DNA of 64,000 nucleotides, from contig NZ_QCYM01000013.1 of assembly GCF_003075075.1 (NCBI RefSeq), positions 62,001 through 126,000 on the forward strand. Direction: 5' to 3'. This DNA comes from Labrenzia sp. 011. Lineage in GTDB: Bacteria; Pseudomonadota; Alphaproteobacteria; Rhizobiales; Stappiaceae. The translations under genes were made by a program, and so were the position numbers. This document shows, piece by piece, positions 1-9,418 of the stretch. Below the pieces are notes generated by a model, which saw only the letters and a program-made list of their open reading frames with translations, made no database searches and was not told the origin of the DNA. Within the stretch, counting starts at the first letter, position 1; every line of letters begins with the position of its first letter.

Positions 1-895
1 TGACACCGGCGTTGTCGAGGGATCGGAGATCTCGATGTTCTACGATCCGATGATCGCCAAGCTGGTGACCCATGCGCCGACCCGGGAAGAGGCGGTCGAT
101 GCCATGAGTTCGGCGCTCGATGCGTTTTACGTGGATGGGATCCAGCACAATGTGCCGTTCCTCACCGCGCTGATGAACCATCCGCGCTGGCGCTCCGGAC
201 AATTGTCGACCAGTTTCATCGCCGACGAATACCCGGACGGCTTCTTCCCTGCCGTTCCGGATGCGGCCGCCTATTCGGTGCTTGCCGCAGTGGCGCTTTC
301 CATGGGGGCTCTTGAAAGGGAGCGGCTGGATCATCTTCCCGGGCGCCTGCGGCCGCATTCCGGCGCCCTGCGGGAAGACTGGGTTGTCAAGCTGGACAAG
401 ACCTATGTGCCGATCCGCCTGGCGGCCGGTTATCCCGGAACGCCGGTCGAACTGGATGTGGCGATCGGCGACGGTCCCGTGACGACGGTGGAAGCCGACT
501 GGGCGCCGGGCGATCCGCTCTGGTCGGGCAAGGTCGGCGCGCGGCCGGTGACCGTTCAGGTGCGTCCCGTGACCGGCGGGTACCGTCTCGACTGGCAGGG
601 ATTTTCGGTGGTCGCCAAGGTGATGACGCCGCGCGTTGCGGAGCTGGATCAGCTGATGCCGGAAATGGTTCCGCCGGACACCTCGAAAATGCTGCTTTGC
701 CCGATGCCGGGCCTTGTGGTCTCCATCGCGGTTTCCGAAGGCCAGGAGGTCAAGGCCGGCGAGCAGCTTGCCGTTGTGGAAGCCATGAAGATGGAAAATG
801 TGCTGCGGGCCGAACGGGACTGCACCGTCACGGCCATCAAGGCCGAGGCCGGCGACAGTCTGGCCGTGGACGCGGTGATCATGGAGTTTTCCTGA
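1..895 (+). CDS. pccA: Propionyl-CoA carboxylase alpha subunit, C-terminal part (5' truncated by window edge)
   Basis: The frame is open from base 2, so the gene starts outside the window. The visible ~297 residues hold the end of the biotin-carboxylase region (YDPMIAKLVTHAPTREEA), the linker domain typical of PccA, and the C-terminal biotinyl domain with the motif VVEAMKMEN; the lysine that carries biotin is codon 788-790. The protein carboxylates biotin with ATP and bicarbonate, and the beta subunit then makes methylmalonyl-CoA from propionyl-CoA. The string MPEMVPPDTSKMLLCPMPG before the biotinyl domain is what I associate with PccA rather than with methylcrotonyl-CoA or acetyl-CoA carboxylase. 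A methylcrotonyl-CoA carboxylase subunit is the main alternative. Confidence 0.9.
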   Translation, partial: DTGVVEGSEISMFYDPMIAKLVTHAPTREEAVDAMSSALDAFYVDGIQHNVPFLTALMNHPRWRSGQLSTSFIADEYPDGFFPAVPDAAAYSVLAAVALSMGALERERLDHLPGRLRPHSGALREDWVVKLDKTYVPIRLAAGYPGTPVELDVAIGDGPVTTVEADWAPGDPLWSGKVGARPVTVQVRPVTGGYRLDWQGFSVVAKVMTPRVAELDQLMPEMVPPDTSKMLLCPMPGLVVSIAVSEGQEVKAGEQLAVVEAMKMENVLRAERDCTVTAIKAEAGDSLAVDAVIMEFS

Positions 896-1031
896 CCCCT
901 GCCTTCATTGACAGGCAGACGACGGAAAAGATATGGCAACGGCCTGCAGTTTCCCGCTGCGGGCCGTTCGCGCTGGTCGGATCGTCCTGACGTCGCATCG
1001 GCATGCCCCCGAGCCTTTTCCAGGAGCCATG

Positions 1032-1685
1032 ATGGCGTTCACGACCCTGCTGTTCGATCTGGACGGCACCCTGACCGATCCCTTCGAGGGCATCACCCGT
1101 TCGATCCGCTACGCGCTGGAGAAGATGGGAGCGCCGGTACCTGCAGCCGAAGAGCTGCGCTGGTGCATCGGTCCGCCTCTGCCTGAAAGCTTCCGGGTGT
1201 TGCTGGGGACCGACGATCAATCGCGACTGGCTCAGGCCGTCGCCTTCTACAGGGAACGCTACACGGTCACCGGCCTTTTCGAGAATGCGCTGATCGAGGG
1301 CATTCCGGAAACGCTCGCCCGGCTGACCGCCGCAGGGTATTGCCTGCATGTGTGTACCTCCAAGCCGCATGTCTATGCGCGACGGATCGTCGAGCATTTC
1401 GGACTGATGTCCTATTTCGGCAAGGTGTATGGATCCGAGCTCGACGGTACGCGCTCGGCCAAGTCGGACCTGATTGCCCATATCCTTGAGCAGGAGGCGG
1501 TCGGCGCCGCGCAGGCCGTGATGATCGGCGACCGCAAGCATGACCTGATCGGCGCCAACGCCAACGGCGTCGCCGGTATCGGGGTGTTGTGGGGCTATGG
1601 CAGCCGCGAAGAGCTGGAAATGGAAAACCCGATGCTGATTGTCGAGGAACCTGAAGAGATTTCGCGCCGGCTGATTGCCGGCTGA
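1032..1685 (+). CDS. HAD-superfamily hydrolase, phosphoglycolate phosphatase-like
   Basis: A 217-residue HAD phosphatase. Motif I is DLDGTLTDP at the N-terminus (nucleophile Asp), motif II/III is the CTSKPH region, and motif IV is GDRKHDLIGANAN near residue 165. The insertion between motif I and the core is helical, as in the Gph/PgmB class. Two ATGs stand side by side (1029 and 1032); AGGAG at 1022-1026 favours 1032. The frame is open further upstream but without a ribosome site. The substrate cannot be told from sequence; a small phosphorylated metabolite is likely. It follows pccA by about 135 bases and may be cotranscribed. Confidence 0.85.
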   Translation: MAFTTLLFDLDGTLTDPFEGITRSIRYALEKMGAPVPAAEELRWCIGPPLPESFRVLLGTDDQSRLAQAVAFYRERYTVTGLFENALIEGIPETLARLTAAGYCLHVCTSKPHVYARRIVEHFGLMSYFGKVYGSELDGTRSAKSDLIAHILEQEAVGAAQAVMIGDRKHDLIGANANGVAGIGVLWGYGSREELEMENPMLIVEEPEEISRRLIAG

Positions 1686-1766
1686 ACCGATGCGGCCGGA
1701 AATGGCCCCTTGAATTTGGAATTGCATTTCAGCATTTTCAGCGATACTGAAAATATTGTGAGAGCA

Positions 1767-1941
<175 letters not shown>

Positions 1942-2024
1942 TTGGCTGCGGCCCCGGCAACGGGATGGCAGGCGCAGAGTCTTTTGAGACTGTTCTGGAT
2001 GTGCAACTGGAACGGAATCGGGCC

Positions 2025-2939
2025 ATGATCGCTGCCTTGTCGAAATCATCGCAAAGACCCTTGCAGGCCGCTCTGGCCATGATCGGAGCAGGGGCGTCCT
2101 TCGCGCTTGTCAACGGTGCCCTTCAGGCCGCCACCATGCAGTTGGGTGTGTCGTCCACCTCCGCCGCCTTCTGGCAATATGCGCTGGGCCTTCTGGTGGC
2201 CTTGCCATGGGTGCTGAGGCGCGGGCCGTCGTCATTGAAAACCAGACAGATCGGCTGGCACCTGTTGCGCGCAGTGCTTGCGGTGATCGGCATCCAGATG
2301 TGGGTGGCCGGTCTGGCGCGGGTGGAGATCTGGCAGGCCATCGCGCTGGTGATGACCTCACCCTTCTTTGTCATCATCGGTGCGAAACTCTTCTTCGGGG
2401 AGCGTGTGGGCGCGGTGCGCTGGCTTGCGACCGTAGCCGGGTTCTCGGGCGGCATGGTCATTCTGGAGCCCTGGAACGAGGGCTTCGCCTGGGGGGCGAT
2501 GCTGCCGGTGGCCGCGGCGGCCTTCTGGGCGGGAACCTCGCTGGTCACCAAGAAGCTCAGCGAAACCGAAAATGCCGATTCCATCACTGTCTATCTGCTG
2601 CTGCTGCTGACACCGGTGAACGCTCTGCTGGCGCTGGGCGAAGGGGGCATCGTGCCGTCCGGCGAAGCCTTCTGGCTGCTCGTCGGAGCCGGTGTTCTGA
2701 CGGTGATCGCCAATTATCTGCTGACCCTTGCCTACCAGAAGGCCGATGCGGCCTTCGTGCAGCCGTTCGATCATCTGAAATTGCCGCTGAACATCGCCGT
2801 CGGCTTCCTGGCTTTCGGATTCGCTCCCTCCGGCGCCTTCTGGCCGGGGGCGCTGGTCATCGTCGGAGCGTCGCTTCTGGTGATGCTGGACGAACAGAAA
2901 CGGGCGGCTCGCCAGTCGGCGGCCGCCGGCAAGGCCTGA
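2025..2939 (+). CDS. ribN: RibN-type riboflavin importer (EamA/DMT family)
   Basis: A 304-residue membrane protein with about ten hydrophobic segments and two EamA repeats, ending in a short basic tail. The first repeat begins AALAMIGAGASFALVNGALQ. RibN proteins are DMT-family riboflavin importers of alphaproteobacteria that are often controlled by an FMN riboswitch, and such a riboswitch lies directly upstream. The open frame extends back into the riboswitch (to 1866), which cannot be coding for the mature protein. ATG 2025 begins just before the first membrane segment; ATG 1965 is a possible longer start. EamA proteins carry many substrates, so the assignment rests mainly on the riboswitch. 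Confidence 0.85.
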   Translation: MIAALSKSSQRPLQAALAMIGAGASFALVNGALQAATMQLGVSSTSAAFWQYALGLLVALPWVLRRGPSSLKTRQIGWHLLRAVLAVIGIQMWVAGLARVEIWQAIALVMTSPFFVIIGAKLFFGERVGAVRWLATVAGFSGGMVILEPWNEGFAWGAMLPVAAAAFWAGTSLVTKKLSETENADSITVYLLLLLTPVNALLALGEGGIVPSGEAFWLLVGAGVLTVIANYLLTLAYQKADAAFVQPFDHLKLPLNIAVGFLAFGFAPSGAFWPGALVIVGASLLVMLDEQKRAARQSAAAGKA

Positions 2940-3236
2940 GGGAGCCCTGCGGGAATGCCGGCCGCCCGCCGCGGAAAGATTTGAAAAGCAACCGCATTTC
3001 CGGCACTTTCGCATTCCGGTGCATGTCGCGTTGAATTGAATTCAGGAAATGGCCCGAAGGCATATGCGATGCAGAGGCTGCCTCGGGCGTCTTCCTGAAG
3101 CCATGAAACCGTTCAAACGCGACACGCTCCAGATGCCGTGCCACAGGCCTCAAGCCGTTTCATCCACATTCATGAGGCTGTACCCTGTGGTCATGCTTAT
3201 AGCTTTCGCTTCGGCGATCCGTGACAGGAGATCGCG

Positions 3237-3524
3237 ATGACAACAGATCCATTGACCGTTCACGTGGCGATTGAAGGTCGCGTGCAGGGGGTCGGCTATC
3301 GCGCCTGGTGCGCGGATGAAGCGGCGGCGCGCGATCTTTCCGGCTGGGTCCGGAACGTGACTGGCGGGGCAGTGGAGGCGGTGTTTACCGGCCCGTCCGA
3401 TTCGGTGGTCGACATGCTGGATGCGCTCTGGCACGGCCCGCCTTTTGCCCGGGTGAGCCTGATCAGGGATCTCGAGGCGGCCGAACCTGCAAGCGGGGCC
3501 TTCGCGGTCCGGGAGTCGGCATGA
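3237..3524 (+). CDS. acyP: Acylphosphatase
   Basis: A 95-residue protein of the usual family length. It carries the phosphate-binding loop GRVQGVGYR (residues 15-23; the last Arg binds the acyl phosphate) and the second signature GWVRNVTGGAVEAVFTG, whose Asn positions the attacking water. It hydrolyses carboxyl-phosphate bonds in small acyl phosphates in the cytosol. ATG 3237 is the natural start. The gene stands alone, with about 300 bases before it and 236 bases after it. Confidence 0.93.
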   Translation: MTTDPLTVHVAIEGRVQGVGYRAWCADEAAARDLSGWVRNVTGGAVEAVFTGPSDSVVDMLDALWHGPPFARVSLIRDLEAAEPASGAFAVRESA

Positions 3525-3760
3525 GGCTGGAGATTTTCCCGATGCTGAGCATCGCGCATCCGGGCGGGAAATTCCCGAGTTGTTGAAATGGCCGGCCGTC
3601 AAGCTGCGCAGAATTTGCGGGTTCCGGCTGCCTTTTGTGTAACAATTGCCTTGTTCTGCTGTTGTGTTGTCATTGAATTATCGCAATATTCTGTTCTGAC
3701 ACATGGAACAATCCAGGCTGTTTCATCTGTCATCCGCAGCGTAATTCAAGGAGAATTCTG

Positions 3761-4981
3761 GTGAAGATTGCGATTCTCGGTGGCGACGGTTTTGTCGGTT
3801 GGCCAACCTCCCTGCACCTGTCCGACAAAGGCCACGAAGTTCACATCATCGACAATCTCAGCCGCCGATGGATCGATGCCGAGCTCGGGGTGCAGTCGCT
3901 GACGCCGATGGATTCCATTCAGGAACGCACGCGGATCTGGAAACAGGAAACGGGAAACACGATCCGGTTCCACCTGATCGACATCGCCCGGGATTACGAG
4001 ATTTTCAAAGGCTGGCTGGCGGAAAACCGGCCGGATGCGATCATTCATTTCGCCGAGCAGCGCGCCGCGCCCTATTCGATGAAATCGGACCAGCACAAGA
4101 ACTACACCGTCAACAACAACGTCAACGCCACTCATCATCTGCTGAACGCCATGGTGGAGCTCGGTCTGGACGCGCATCTGGTCCATCTGGGCACGATGGG
4201 GGTCTACGGATATTCCAGCGTCGGCGCCGCCATTCCGGAAGGCTATCTGAGTGTCGATGTCGAGACACTGAATGGTGACAAGGCGGCGCAGGAAATTCTC
4301 TATCCGGCAAATCCGGGCTCGATCTATCACATGACCAAATGCCTGGATCAGCTCCTGTTCCAGTTCTACGCGAAGAATGACGGTCTCAGGGTCACCGATC
4401 TGCATCAGGGGATTGTCTGGGGCACACACACGCAGCAGACCCGCCGTCACGAACAGCTGATCAACCGCTTCGACTATGATGGCGACTACGGAACGGTTCT
4501 CAACCGCTTCCTCATTCAGGCGGCAATCGGTTATCCGCTCACGGTGCATGGAACCGGCGGCCAGACACGCGCCTTCATCCACATTCAGGATTCGGTGCGC
4601 TGCATCGAGCTTGCACTGGAAAATCCGCCGGAAAAGGGCGACCGGGTCAAGGTGTTCAACCAGATGACGGAAACCCACAGGGTGCGCGATCTGGCGGAAC
4701 TGATCTCGGGATTGACCGGGGCGAAGATCGCCTATTTGCCGAACCCGCGCAAGGAAGCGCCCGAAAACGATCTGGTGGTCGAAAACCGGCAGTTCCTGGA
4801 GCTCGGGCTCGATCCGACAACCCTGAAGGATGGTCTCCTGAGCGAAGTGGTGGATGTGGCCAGGACATTCGCCTACCGGGTCGACCGCAGCCGGGTGCCG
4901 GCGGTATCCGCCTGGACCAAGGAGATCGCGGAAGAGATCGAGCGCGATCCGGAGCATCCGCGGCTCAAGTCGGTCTCCTGA
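3761..4981 (+). CDS. sqdB: UDP-sulfoquinovose synthase (sulfolipid biosynthesis)
   Basis: A 406-residue extended SDR. The NAD-binding motif GGDGFVGWP stands at residues 7-15 and is followed by the SqdB-type stretch DNLSRRWIDAELG. The active-site region TMGVYG and the YHMTK motif (Tyr and Lys of YxxxK) follow. It converts UDP-glucose plus sulfite to UDP-sulfoquinovose, the head-group donor for sulfoquinovosyl diacylglycerol. It starts with GTG at 3761 behind AAGGAG (3748-3753). It is the first gene of a three-gene operon with sqdD- and sqdC-like genes, the order known for sqdBDC in Rhodobacter and Sinorhizobium. Confidence 0.92.
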   Translation: MKIAILGGDGFVGWPTSLHLSDKGHEVHIIDNLSRRWIDAELGVQSLTPMDSIQERTRIWKQETGNTIRFHLIDIARDYEIFKGWLAENRPDAIIHFAEQRAAPYSMKSDQHKNYTVNNNVNATHHLLNAMVELGLDAHLVHLGTMGVYGYSSVGAAIPEGYLSVDVETLNGDKAAQEILYPANPGSIYHMTKCLDQLLFQFYAKNDGLRVTDLHQGIVWGTHTQQTRRHEQLINRFDYDGDYGTVLNRFLIQAAIGYPLTVHGTGGQTRAFIHIQDSVRCIELALENPPEKGDRVKVFNQMTETHRVRDLAELISGLTGAKIAYLPNPRKEAPENDLVVENRQFLELGLDPTTLKDGLLSEVVDVARTFAYRVDRSRVPAVSAWTKEIAEEIERDPEHPRLKSVS

Positions 4982-4987
4982 AGACTC

Positions 4988-5854
4988 ATGAGCGACACCC
5001 CCGAGTTCGACAGGCCCCCGGCCAGCGCATTCGCCTATGTGACGCTGGTGACCAATCGGGATTACGTTCTGGGCGCCAGCGCGCTTCTGCGCTCGCTCCT
5101 GCGCTCAGGCACCGGCGCGGATCTCGTTGTTCTCTACACGCCGGGTGTCGATGAGCAGGATCTGGCGATCCTGAAGCCGTTCGGACCGCGGCTCGGCCGT
5201 TGCGACCGGCTGCCGACTTCCGCCGGCTTCAACGAACGCCACGAACGCGGTCGCCTGCATGCGGCGGCCCCGTTCACCAAGGGCGGCAAGCCGGTGTTTC
5301 ACACGCCGCTGGACAATTTCGTGAAACTGCGTCTCTGGCAGCTCTCCGAATACGAGAAGGTCGTGTTCATTGATGCGGACGCCCTCGTTCTGAAAAATTG
5401 CGACAAGCTCTTCGGATATCCGGAATTCTGCGCGGCGCCGAATGTCTATGAAAGCCTGGCCGATTTTCACCGCATGAACAGCGGCGTCTTCACGGCTCGC
5501 CCCGACGCTGCGACTTTCGATGTCATGCTGGACCGGCTGGACCGGCCGGACGCCTTCTGGCGGCGCACCGACCAGAGTTTTCTGGAGAGCTTTTTCCCCG
5601 ACTGGCACGGGCTGCCGGTCTTTTACAACATGCTGCAATATGTCTGGTTCAACCTGCCGGATCTCTGGGACTGGAGCCAGATCCATGTGCTGCACTACCA
5701 GTATGAAAAACCCTGGCAGGATGGTCATGATAAATCGCACCGGTTGGGACCGCTGATCGATCTCTGGCAGGCCTTTGCCACCGGCGAGCAGATACCGGAC
5801 GATCTGTCGGAGCTTCCCGGCCCGGTGGCGCCAGCGGACAAGCGGGTCTGCTGA
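4988..5854 (+). CDS. sqdD: Family 8 glycosyltransferase, SqdD-like
   Basis: A 288-residue glycogenin-like GT8 protein. It opens with AYVTLVTNRDYVLGASALLRSL, and the metal-binding DxD is in VVFIDADALVL (about residues 127-137). The NSGVF and HYQYEKPW segments are also typical of the family. In sqdBDC operons SqdD is the glycosyltransferase proposed to transfer sulfoquinovose. It begins six bases after sqdB. The substrate is inferred from context; sequence alone supports a GT8 enzyme. Confidence 0.82.
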   Translation: MSDTPEFDRPPASAFAYVTLVTNRDYVLGASALLRSLLRSGTGADLVVLYTPGVDEQDLAILKPFGPRLGRCDRLPTSAGFNERHERGRLHAAAPFTKGGKPVFHTPLDNFVKLRLWQLSEYEKVVFIDADALVLKNCDKLFGYPEFCAAPNVYESLADFHRMNSGVFTARPDAATFDVMLDRLDRPDAFWRRTDQSFLESFFPDWHGLPVFYNMLQYVWFNLPDLWDWSQIHVLHYQYEKPWQDGHDKSHRLGPLIDLWQAFATGEQIPDDLSELPGPVAPADKRVC

Positions 5855-6748
5855 ATGCATGTCCTGATAACAGGGGCGGGCGGTACGGTCGGCCGTTTCG
5901 TCACCCGGCGGATGCTGGACGAGGGGCATCAGGTTACCGTTCTGGGTCGACGGCCTCTGCAGGGCTGGCAGACGGCATTCTGTCCCCATGACCTTGCCGA
6001 TACAGCCCCGGATCTGCCGTCGGCGGATGCGCTGGTCCACTGTGCGCTGGCGCATGAACCGGGAAAGTTCCGGGGAGGAGAGGGCAACGACCCGGACCGC
6101 TTCCGGCGCCTGAACGGCGAGGGAACCCGGGCGCTGTTCAGCGCGGCGCGGGATGCAGGCTGCAGGCAGGCGGTTTTCCTGTCGAGCCGCGCGGTTTACG
6201 GCGACCATCGGCAAGGCGAGCTGTTGACGGAAACCGACAGGCCGGCACCCGACACGCTGTACGGTCAGGTCAAGGTGGCAGGCGAGGCGATGCTGGAGGA
6301 CATGACCGGTCCGACCTTCCGGGGTGCCGTGCTGCGGGCAACCGGCATCTACGGGCGTGTTCCGGAGCGTGCGGGCCACAAGTGGAGCGATCTCTTCCGG
6401 GCCTTTGCCTGCGGGGAAGCGGTCGCCTCCCGCAAGGCGAGCGAAGTGCACGGAGAGGATCTCGCGCGCGCGGTTGCCCTCGTTCTGGACGAAGGCGTCT
6501 GGCAGGCGGTCCTACTGGCGCATTTCGAGGTGTTCAACGTCTCCGATCTGGTGATCGACCGCCACGACCTGCTGGCTGAGCTCAAGGACCTGTGCGGATG
6601 TGCCGGAACGCCGCCTAAGCCGGCAACGTCCCAGCCCGGGGTCATGGATACGGCGAAACTCGAGGCGCTCGGGTGGCGGCCGGGCGGGCAGGAGCGTCTG
6701 ACGGACTTTCTCCAGACCTGCTGCGCGGAGCTTCAGGCTTCGGCATAG
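5855..6748 (+). CDS. sqdC: NAD-dependent epimerase/reductase, possible SqdC
   Basis: A 297-residue extended SDR with the N-terminal motif [15 protein letters not shown] and a Rossmann fold. A serine motif stands in FLSSRAVYG, followed by the catalytic pair in [10 protein letters not shown]. The ATG follows the sqdD stop directly (TGA 5852-5854), so the genes are translationally linked. In R. sphaeroides the third gene of sqdBDC encodes a reductase-like protein acting late in sulfolipid synthesis; I assign SqdC by position and fold, not by a diagnostic motif. Its 3' end overlaps the convergent lipB by 16 bases. Confidence 0.65.
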   Translation: MHVLITGAGGTVGRFVTRRMLDEGHQVTVLGRRPLQGWQTAFCPHDLADTAPDLPSADALVHCALAHEPGKFRGGEGNDPDRFRRLNGEGTRALFSAARDAGCRQAVFLSSRAVYGDHRQGELLTETDRPAPDTLYGQVKVAGEAMLEDMTGPTFRGAVLRATGIYGRVPERAGHKWSDLFRAFACGEAVASRKASEVHGEDLARAVALVLDEGVWQAVLLAHFEVFNVSDLVIDRHDLLAELKDLCGCAGTPPKPATSQPGVMDTAKLEALGWRPGGQERLTDFLQTCCAELQASA

Positions 6749-7488
6749 GTCGCGACCGGCCCGAAAATCTTCTCGAATTCCGCGCGCAGGACAGTGTCGT
6801 TTTCGGCCATCGTCACCGGAATGCCGAGATCCACGAGGCTGGTGACGCCGTGGTCGCTCACGCCGCAGGGAACGATGCCGGAAAAATGTTCCAGCTCCGG
6901 TTCCACGTTGAAGCTGATGCCGTGAAAGGTCACCCATTTGCGCAAGCGAATGCCGATCGCGGCGATCTTGTCTTCCACATCGGCTCCGCGATCCGGCCGC
7001 CGGACCCATACGCCGACCCGGTCCTCCCGGCGCTCGCCACGGATGTGATAGTGCCAAAGCGCGTTGATCAGCCAGGCTTCCAGGGCCGAAACGAAGGCGC
7101 GCACGTCCTGTTGGCGCCGCTTCAGATCCAGCATGACATAGGCAACCCGCTGGCCGGGGCCGTGATAGGTGTGCTGTCCGCCGCGTCCGGTGCGGTGGAC
7201 CGGAAACCTGCCCGGTGCGACGAGATCGGCGTCGCTGGCGCTCGTGCCTGCCGTGTAGAGCGGCGGGTGCTCCAGCAACCAGACCTGCTCGGGCGCGTCG
7301 CCGGCGATGATTCTTCCGACCCGCTCGTCCATTTCCGCAAGAGCGGTCTCATAATCGACCGGGGCGTCGGAAATGCGCCATTCGACCGGTTGAGACCCCG
7401 GTTCCGGCAGAAAACTTATGTTCAGGGTGTCCCGATCGGCAGGTGACATGTGGATGACACTTCTTTGTTTTTTGAGTCGGCTTGCCAT
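6733..7488 (-). CDS. lipB: Octanoyl-[ACP]:protein N-octanoyltransferase (lipoate synthesis)
   Basis: A 251-residue LipB. The substrate loop [20 protein letters not shown] is complete. The catalytic lysine is in [19 protein letters not shown] and the catalytic cysteine is in [15 protein letters not shown]. It moves octanoate from acyl carrier protein to lipoyl domains of dehydrogenase complexes. The first ~30 residues are variable, and a downstream Met ([11 protein letters not shown]) could be the true start. It is divergent from fliN and tail-to-tail with the sqd operon. Confidence 0.93.
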   Translation of the reverse strand: MASRLKKQRSVIHMSPADRDTLNISFLPEPGSQPVEWRISDAPVDYETALAEMDERVGRIIAGDAPEQVWLLEHPPLYTAGTSASDADLVAPGRFPVHRTGRGGQHTYHGPGQRVAYVMLDLKRRQQDVRAFVSALEAWLINALWHYHIRGERREDRVGVWVRRPDRGADVEDKIAAIGIRLRKWVTFHGISFNVEPELEHFSGIVPCGVSDHGVTSLVDLGIPVTMAENDTVLRAEFEKIFGPVATYAEA

Positions 7489-7541
7489 GCCGTGGTATGG
7501 TCAGGGCTGGCGGTTTCCGCCTTATTTAAGGATTTCGGCCT

Positions 7542-7811
7542 GTGATGACCACCTTTGATGAGATCAATGTCGACATTTCCGTGGTGCTGGGCGAATCCGA
7601 AATGCCTATTCACCAGCTGCTGCGCATGGGCCGCGGCGCGGTGATCGATCTTGATGTTTCCGAAGATGACGACGTGAAAATCTACGCCAACAACACGCTT
7701 GTCGCCAAGGGGCAGGTGGTGCTGCTGGGCGAGCGGATCGGAATCTCCGTCACCGAGGTTCTGTTGCGTCCGCCGGAAATCCGCCCGATGCGCACCGAAG
7801 GCCCGCTGTAA
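7542..7811 (+). CDS. fliN: FliN-family flagellar motor switch protein
   Basis: An 89-residue protein consisting of one SpoA/FliN C-terminal domain: VDISVVLGESEMPIHQLLRM, then GAVIDLD, then VKIYANNTLVAKGQVVLLGERIGISVTEVL. FliN forms the lower C-ring of the flagellar switch and binds CheY/FliH. The usual N-terminal extension of FliN is short here. No other flagellar gene is in the window, so this is either a dispersed flagellar gene or an orphan paralogue. ATG 7542 and 7545 are both possible. Confidence 0.82.
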   Translation: MMTTFDEINVDISVVLGESEMPIHQLLRMGRGAVIDLDVSEDDDVKIYANNTLVAKGQVVLLGERIGISVTEVLLRPPEIRPMRTEGPL

Positions 7812-7862
7812 CGGCCGGGCGAAGAAAAAGCATGTGCCTGTGCATTATTGCAAATTCGGCTC

Positions 7863-7891
7863 TTGCGCCCCCAAAATCCTTTTGCTACACG
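7863..7891 (+). promoter_or_regulatory. Possible promoter of tRNA-Leu
   Basis: TTGCGC (7863-7868) and TACACG (7886-7891), preceded by TTTGC, are separated by 17 bases and lie about 40 bases upstream of the tRNA. The -35 is close to the alphaproteobacterial form; the -10 is weak. The position is the main support. Confidence 0.4.
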
Positions 7892-7932
7892 GGGCGCCTC
7901 GACGCTGACAGGCGCCGGGAACAATCGAATAT

Positions 7933-8019
7933 GCGGTCGTGGCGGAATTGGTAGACGCGCAGCGTTGAGGTCGCTGTGGGGTAAAACCCGTGGAAGTTCG
8001 AGTCTTCTCGACCGCACCA
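7933..8019 (+). tRNA. tRNA-Leu (anticodon GAG)
   Basis: The acceptor stem GCGGTCG (7933-7939) pairs with CGACCGC (8009-8015), followed by A and an encoded CCA (8017-8019). The anticodon stem is CAGCG/CGCTG (7960-7976) with loop TTGAGGT, giving anticodon GAG at 7967-7969. The T-arm contains GTTCGAGTC. A long variable arm, as expected for leucine tRNA, lies between them. It reads CTC/CTT codons. Confidence 0.97.
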
Positions 8020-8043
8020 TTCGAACGGCAACTCAGTTGCTTC

Positions 8044-8070
8044 AAAAGGCCACCTTCGGGTGGCCTTTTT
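8044..8070 (+). terminator. Intrinsic terminator after tRNA-Leu
   Basis: AAAGGCCACC pairs with GGTGGCCTTT around a TTCG tetraloop, followed by a T run (8066-8070). Confidence 0.93.
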
Positions 8071-8217
8071 GATTCTCGGGGTTGCATGCGGGCCATGCTC
8101 GCGATTGTCGCATGTGTCGGAAGCAGCTTTTCCGATCAGCCGGTCTGTGGTTACCTGAGCATCATGAGGCGGCCGCCGGATCGGGTCCGGCCACGCGTAT
8201 TGCGGAGAAAGTATCAG

Positions 8218-8787
8218 GTGTTCAAACCCCAGTCAGTTCTTGCCGGTTGTGTTTTCTCCCTCCTGATTTCGGGCGCTGCACTCGCCCAGGACGCCATGAT
8301 TGCGGCGCAGTCGGTGGCCGGATCGGCAACTGTTCCGGTTGACGGCGACATCAACCGCTTCCGGGCGGTTCTCGCCGAAACGGAAGAGGGGGCCGACCTG
8401 TTTATCTACACCGATGCGGGCAACGGCTGGGAGCAGACCGTCCATGCCCGTGACATCGTCTGGCGCGGCGGGTCGTACGGGCAGGAGCCCTGGCTCGAGG
8501 CGACAGAACATGGCTCGCTGAAGCTCTATTCCGAAAACTCAGCCATCGGCCGGGACCGCTGGGAGCAGGTCCTGACCATTGCCTATCGCGGCGGCAGGTT
8601 CGTGATCGCCGGATACACCTATTCCCATTACGATACCCTCGATCCGGACAACTCCGGGCAGTGTGACGTCAATCTTCTGACCGGCAAGGGCATCCTGGAC
8701 GGCAAGAGCTTCAGGACATCACTGAAAACGCCGGCGGTGGGCGACTGGACCATGGACATGGGCCCGCCGGAATGTGTGTCTGACTAA
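8218..8787 (+). CDS. Exported protein of unknown function
   Basis: GTG 8218 with GGAGA at 8203-8207 gives a 189-residue protein. It begins with a signal peptide (KPQSVLAGCVFSLLISGAALAQDA; cleavage after ALA). The mature part has mixed beta character, with segments such as RFRAVLAETEEGADLFIYTDAGN and TIAYRGGRFVIAGYTY; one cysteine occurs in the repeat-free C-terminal half and one at the end. I recognise no domain. ATG 8164 is an in-frame alternative but would bury the signal peptide. It is followed by another secreted protein in the same direction. Confidence 0.75.
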   Translation: MFKPQSVLAGCVFSLLISGAALAQDAMIAAQSVAGSATVPVDGDINRFRAVLAETEEGADLFIYTDAGNGWEQTVHARDIVWRGGSYGQEPWLEATEHGSLKLYSENSAIGRDRWEQVLTIAYRGGRFVIAGYTYSHYDTLDPDNSGQCDVNLLTGKGILDGKSFRTSLKTPAVGDWTMDMGPPECVSD

Positions 8788-8840
8788 TCGGTCTTCCCAT
8801 CGCACAACATGAAAATCGTTCACTCCGGTCAGACAGGTCC

Positions 8841-9173
8841 ATGAAACCATTCGGACACAGATACAGGCGGCGGACATTGTGCCTTGCGGGCGCGGGGCTG
8901 ACTGTCGTGCTGACGGCTTTTCCGGCGCTGGCCCTGTCGCAGTCCACGAACCCGGCCAACTTTCCCGGCATGACCTGCCAGCAGCTCTGGTATATCGAGC
9001 AGCAGGTTCTGGCCGAGGGCAGGGTGTGTCTTCAGAGTGAACGGGCGCGGCGGGCCTTCCGGCGGGCAAAGCGCTGCATTTCTTCCGATGAGACCATCCT
9101 GTCCGCAAAGGCGCGCGCCTATCTGCAGCAGCTGCGAAGCGCTGCCAGAGACAAGGGATGCGCAGGGTTCTAG
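8841..9173 (+). CDS. Small secreted YARHG-like domain protein
   Basis: A 110-residue protein with basic residues, then a signal peptide (LCLAGAGLTVVLTAFPALALSQ). The mature part contains MTCQQLWYIEQQVLAEGRVCLQSERARRAF, which matches the YARHG pattern (LWY-x3-N/Q-x-I/V-x-A-x-G-x-C-F) and has four cysteines that could form two disulfides. YARHG domains are extracellular and are thought to bind cell-wall material. This assignment is by motif and is moderate. Confidence 0.75.
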   Translation: MKPFGHRYRRRTLCLAGAGLTVVLTAFPALALSQSTNPANFPGMTCQQLWYIEQQVLAEGRVCLQSERARRAFRRAKRCISSDETILSAKARAYLQQLRSAARDKGCAGF

Positions 9174-9418
9174 ACCCTGTCTCGGGCCTCTTTCCGATTC
9201 TGGTAACCGCTTGAACGCCACCTGCTGCAGGCATCTGTTTTCGTGCGCCGGCAATCGCCAGGCGCGGGGCGCCCCTCGCACGCAATTTCCATTGCAAGTC
9301 TTGTGGACCGGAACCGCTTTTCCTGTGGCGCTTTGGCCTGCCAGAGGCTAGTTCTGGTGCCGGGATGCCGGGACCTGTTTACCGGTGAAGATCAACGCGC
9401 AAGGAAGGGGAGTGCCGG

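Noticed and set aside
5105..6451. A 448-codon minus-strand ORF opposite sqdD/sqdC
   Set aside because: Shadow of high-GC coding; no recognisable protein and no start signal.
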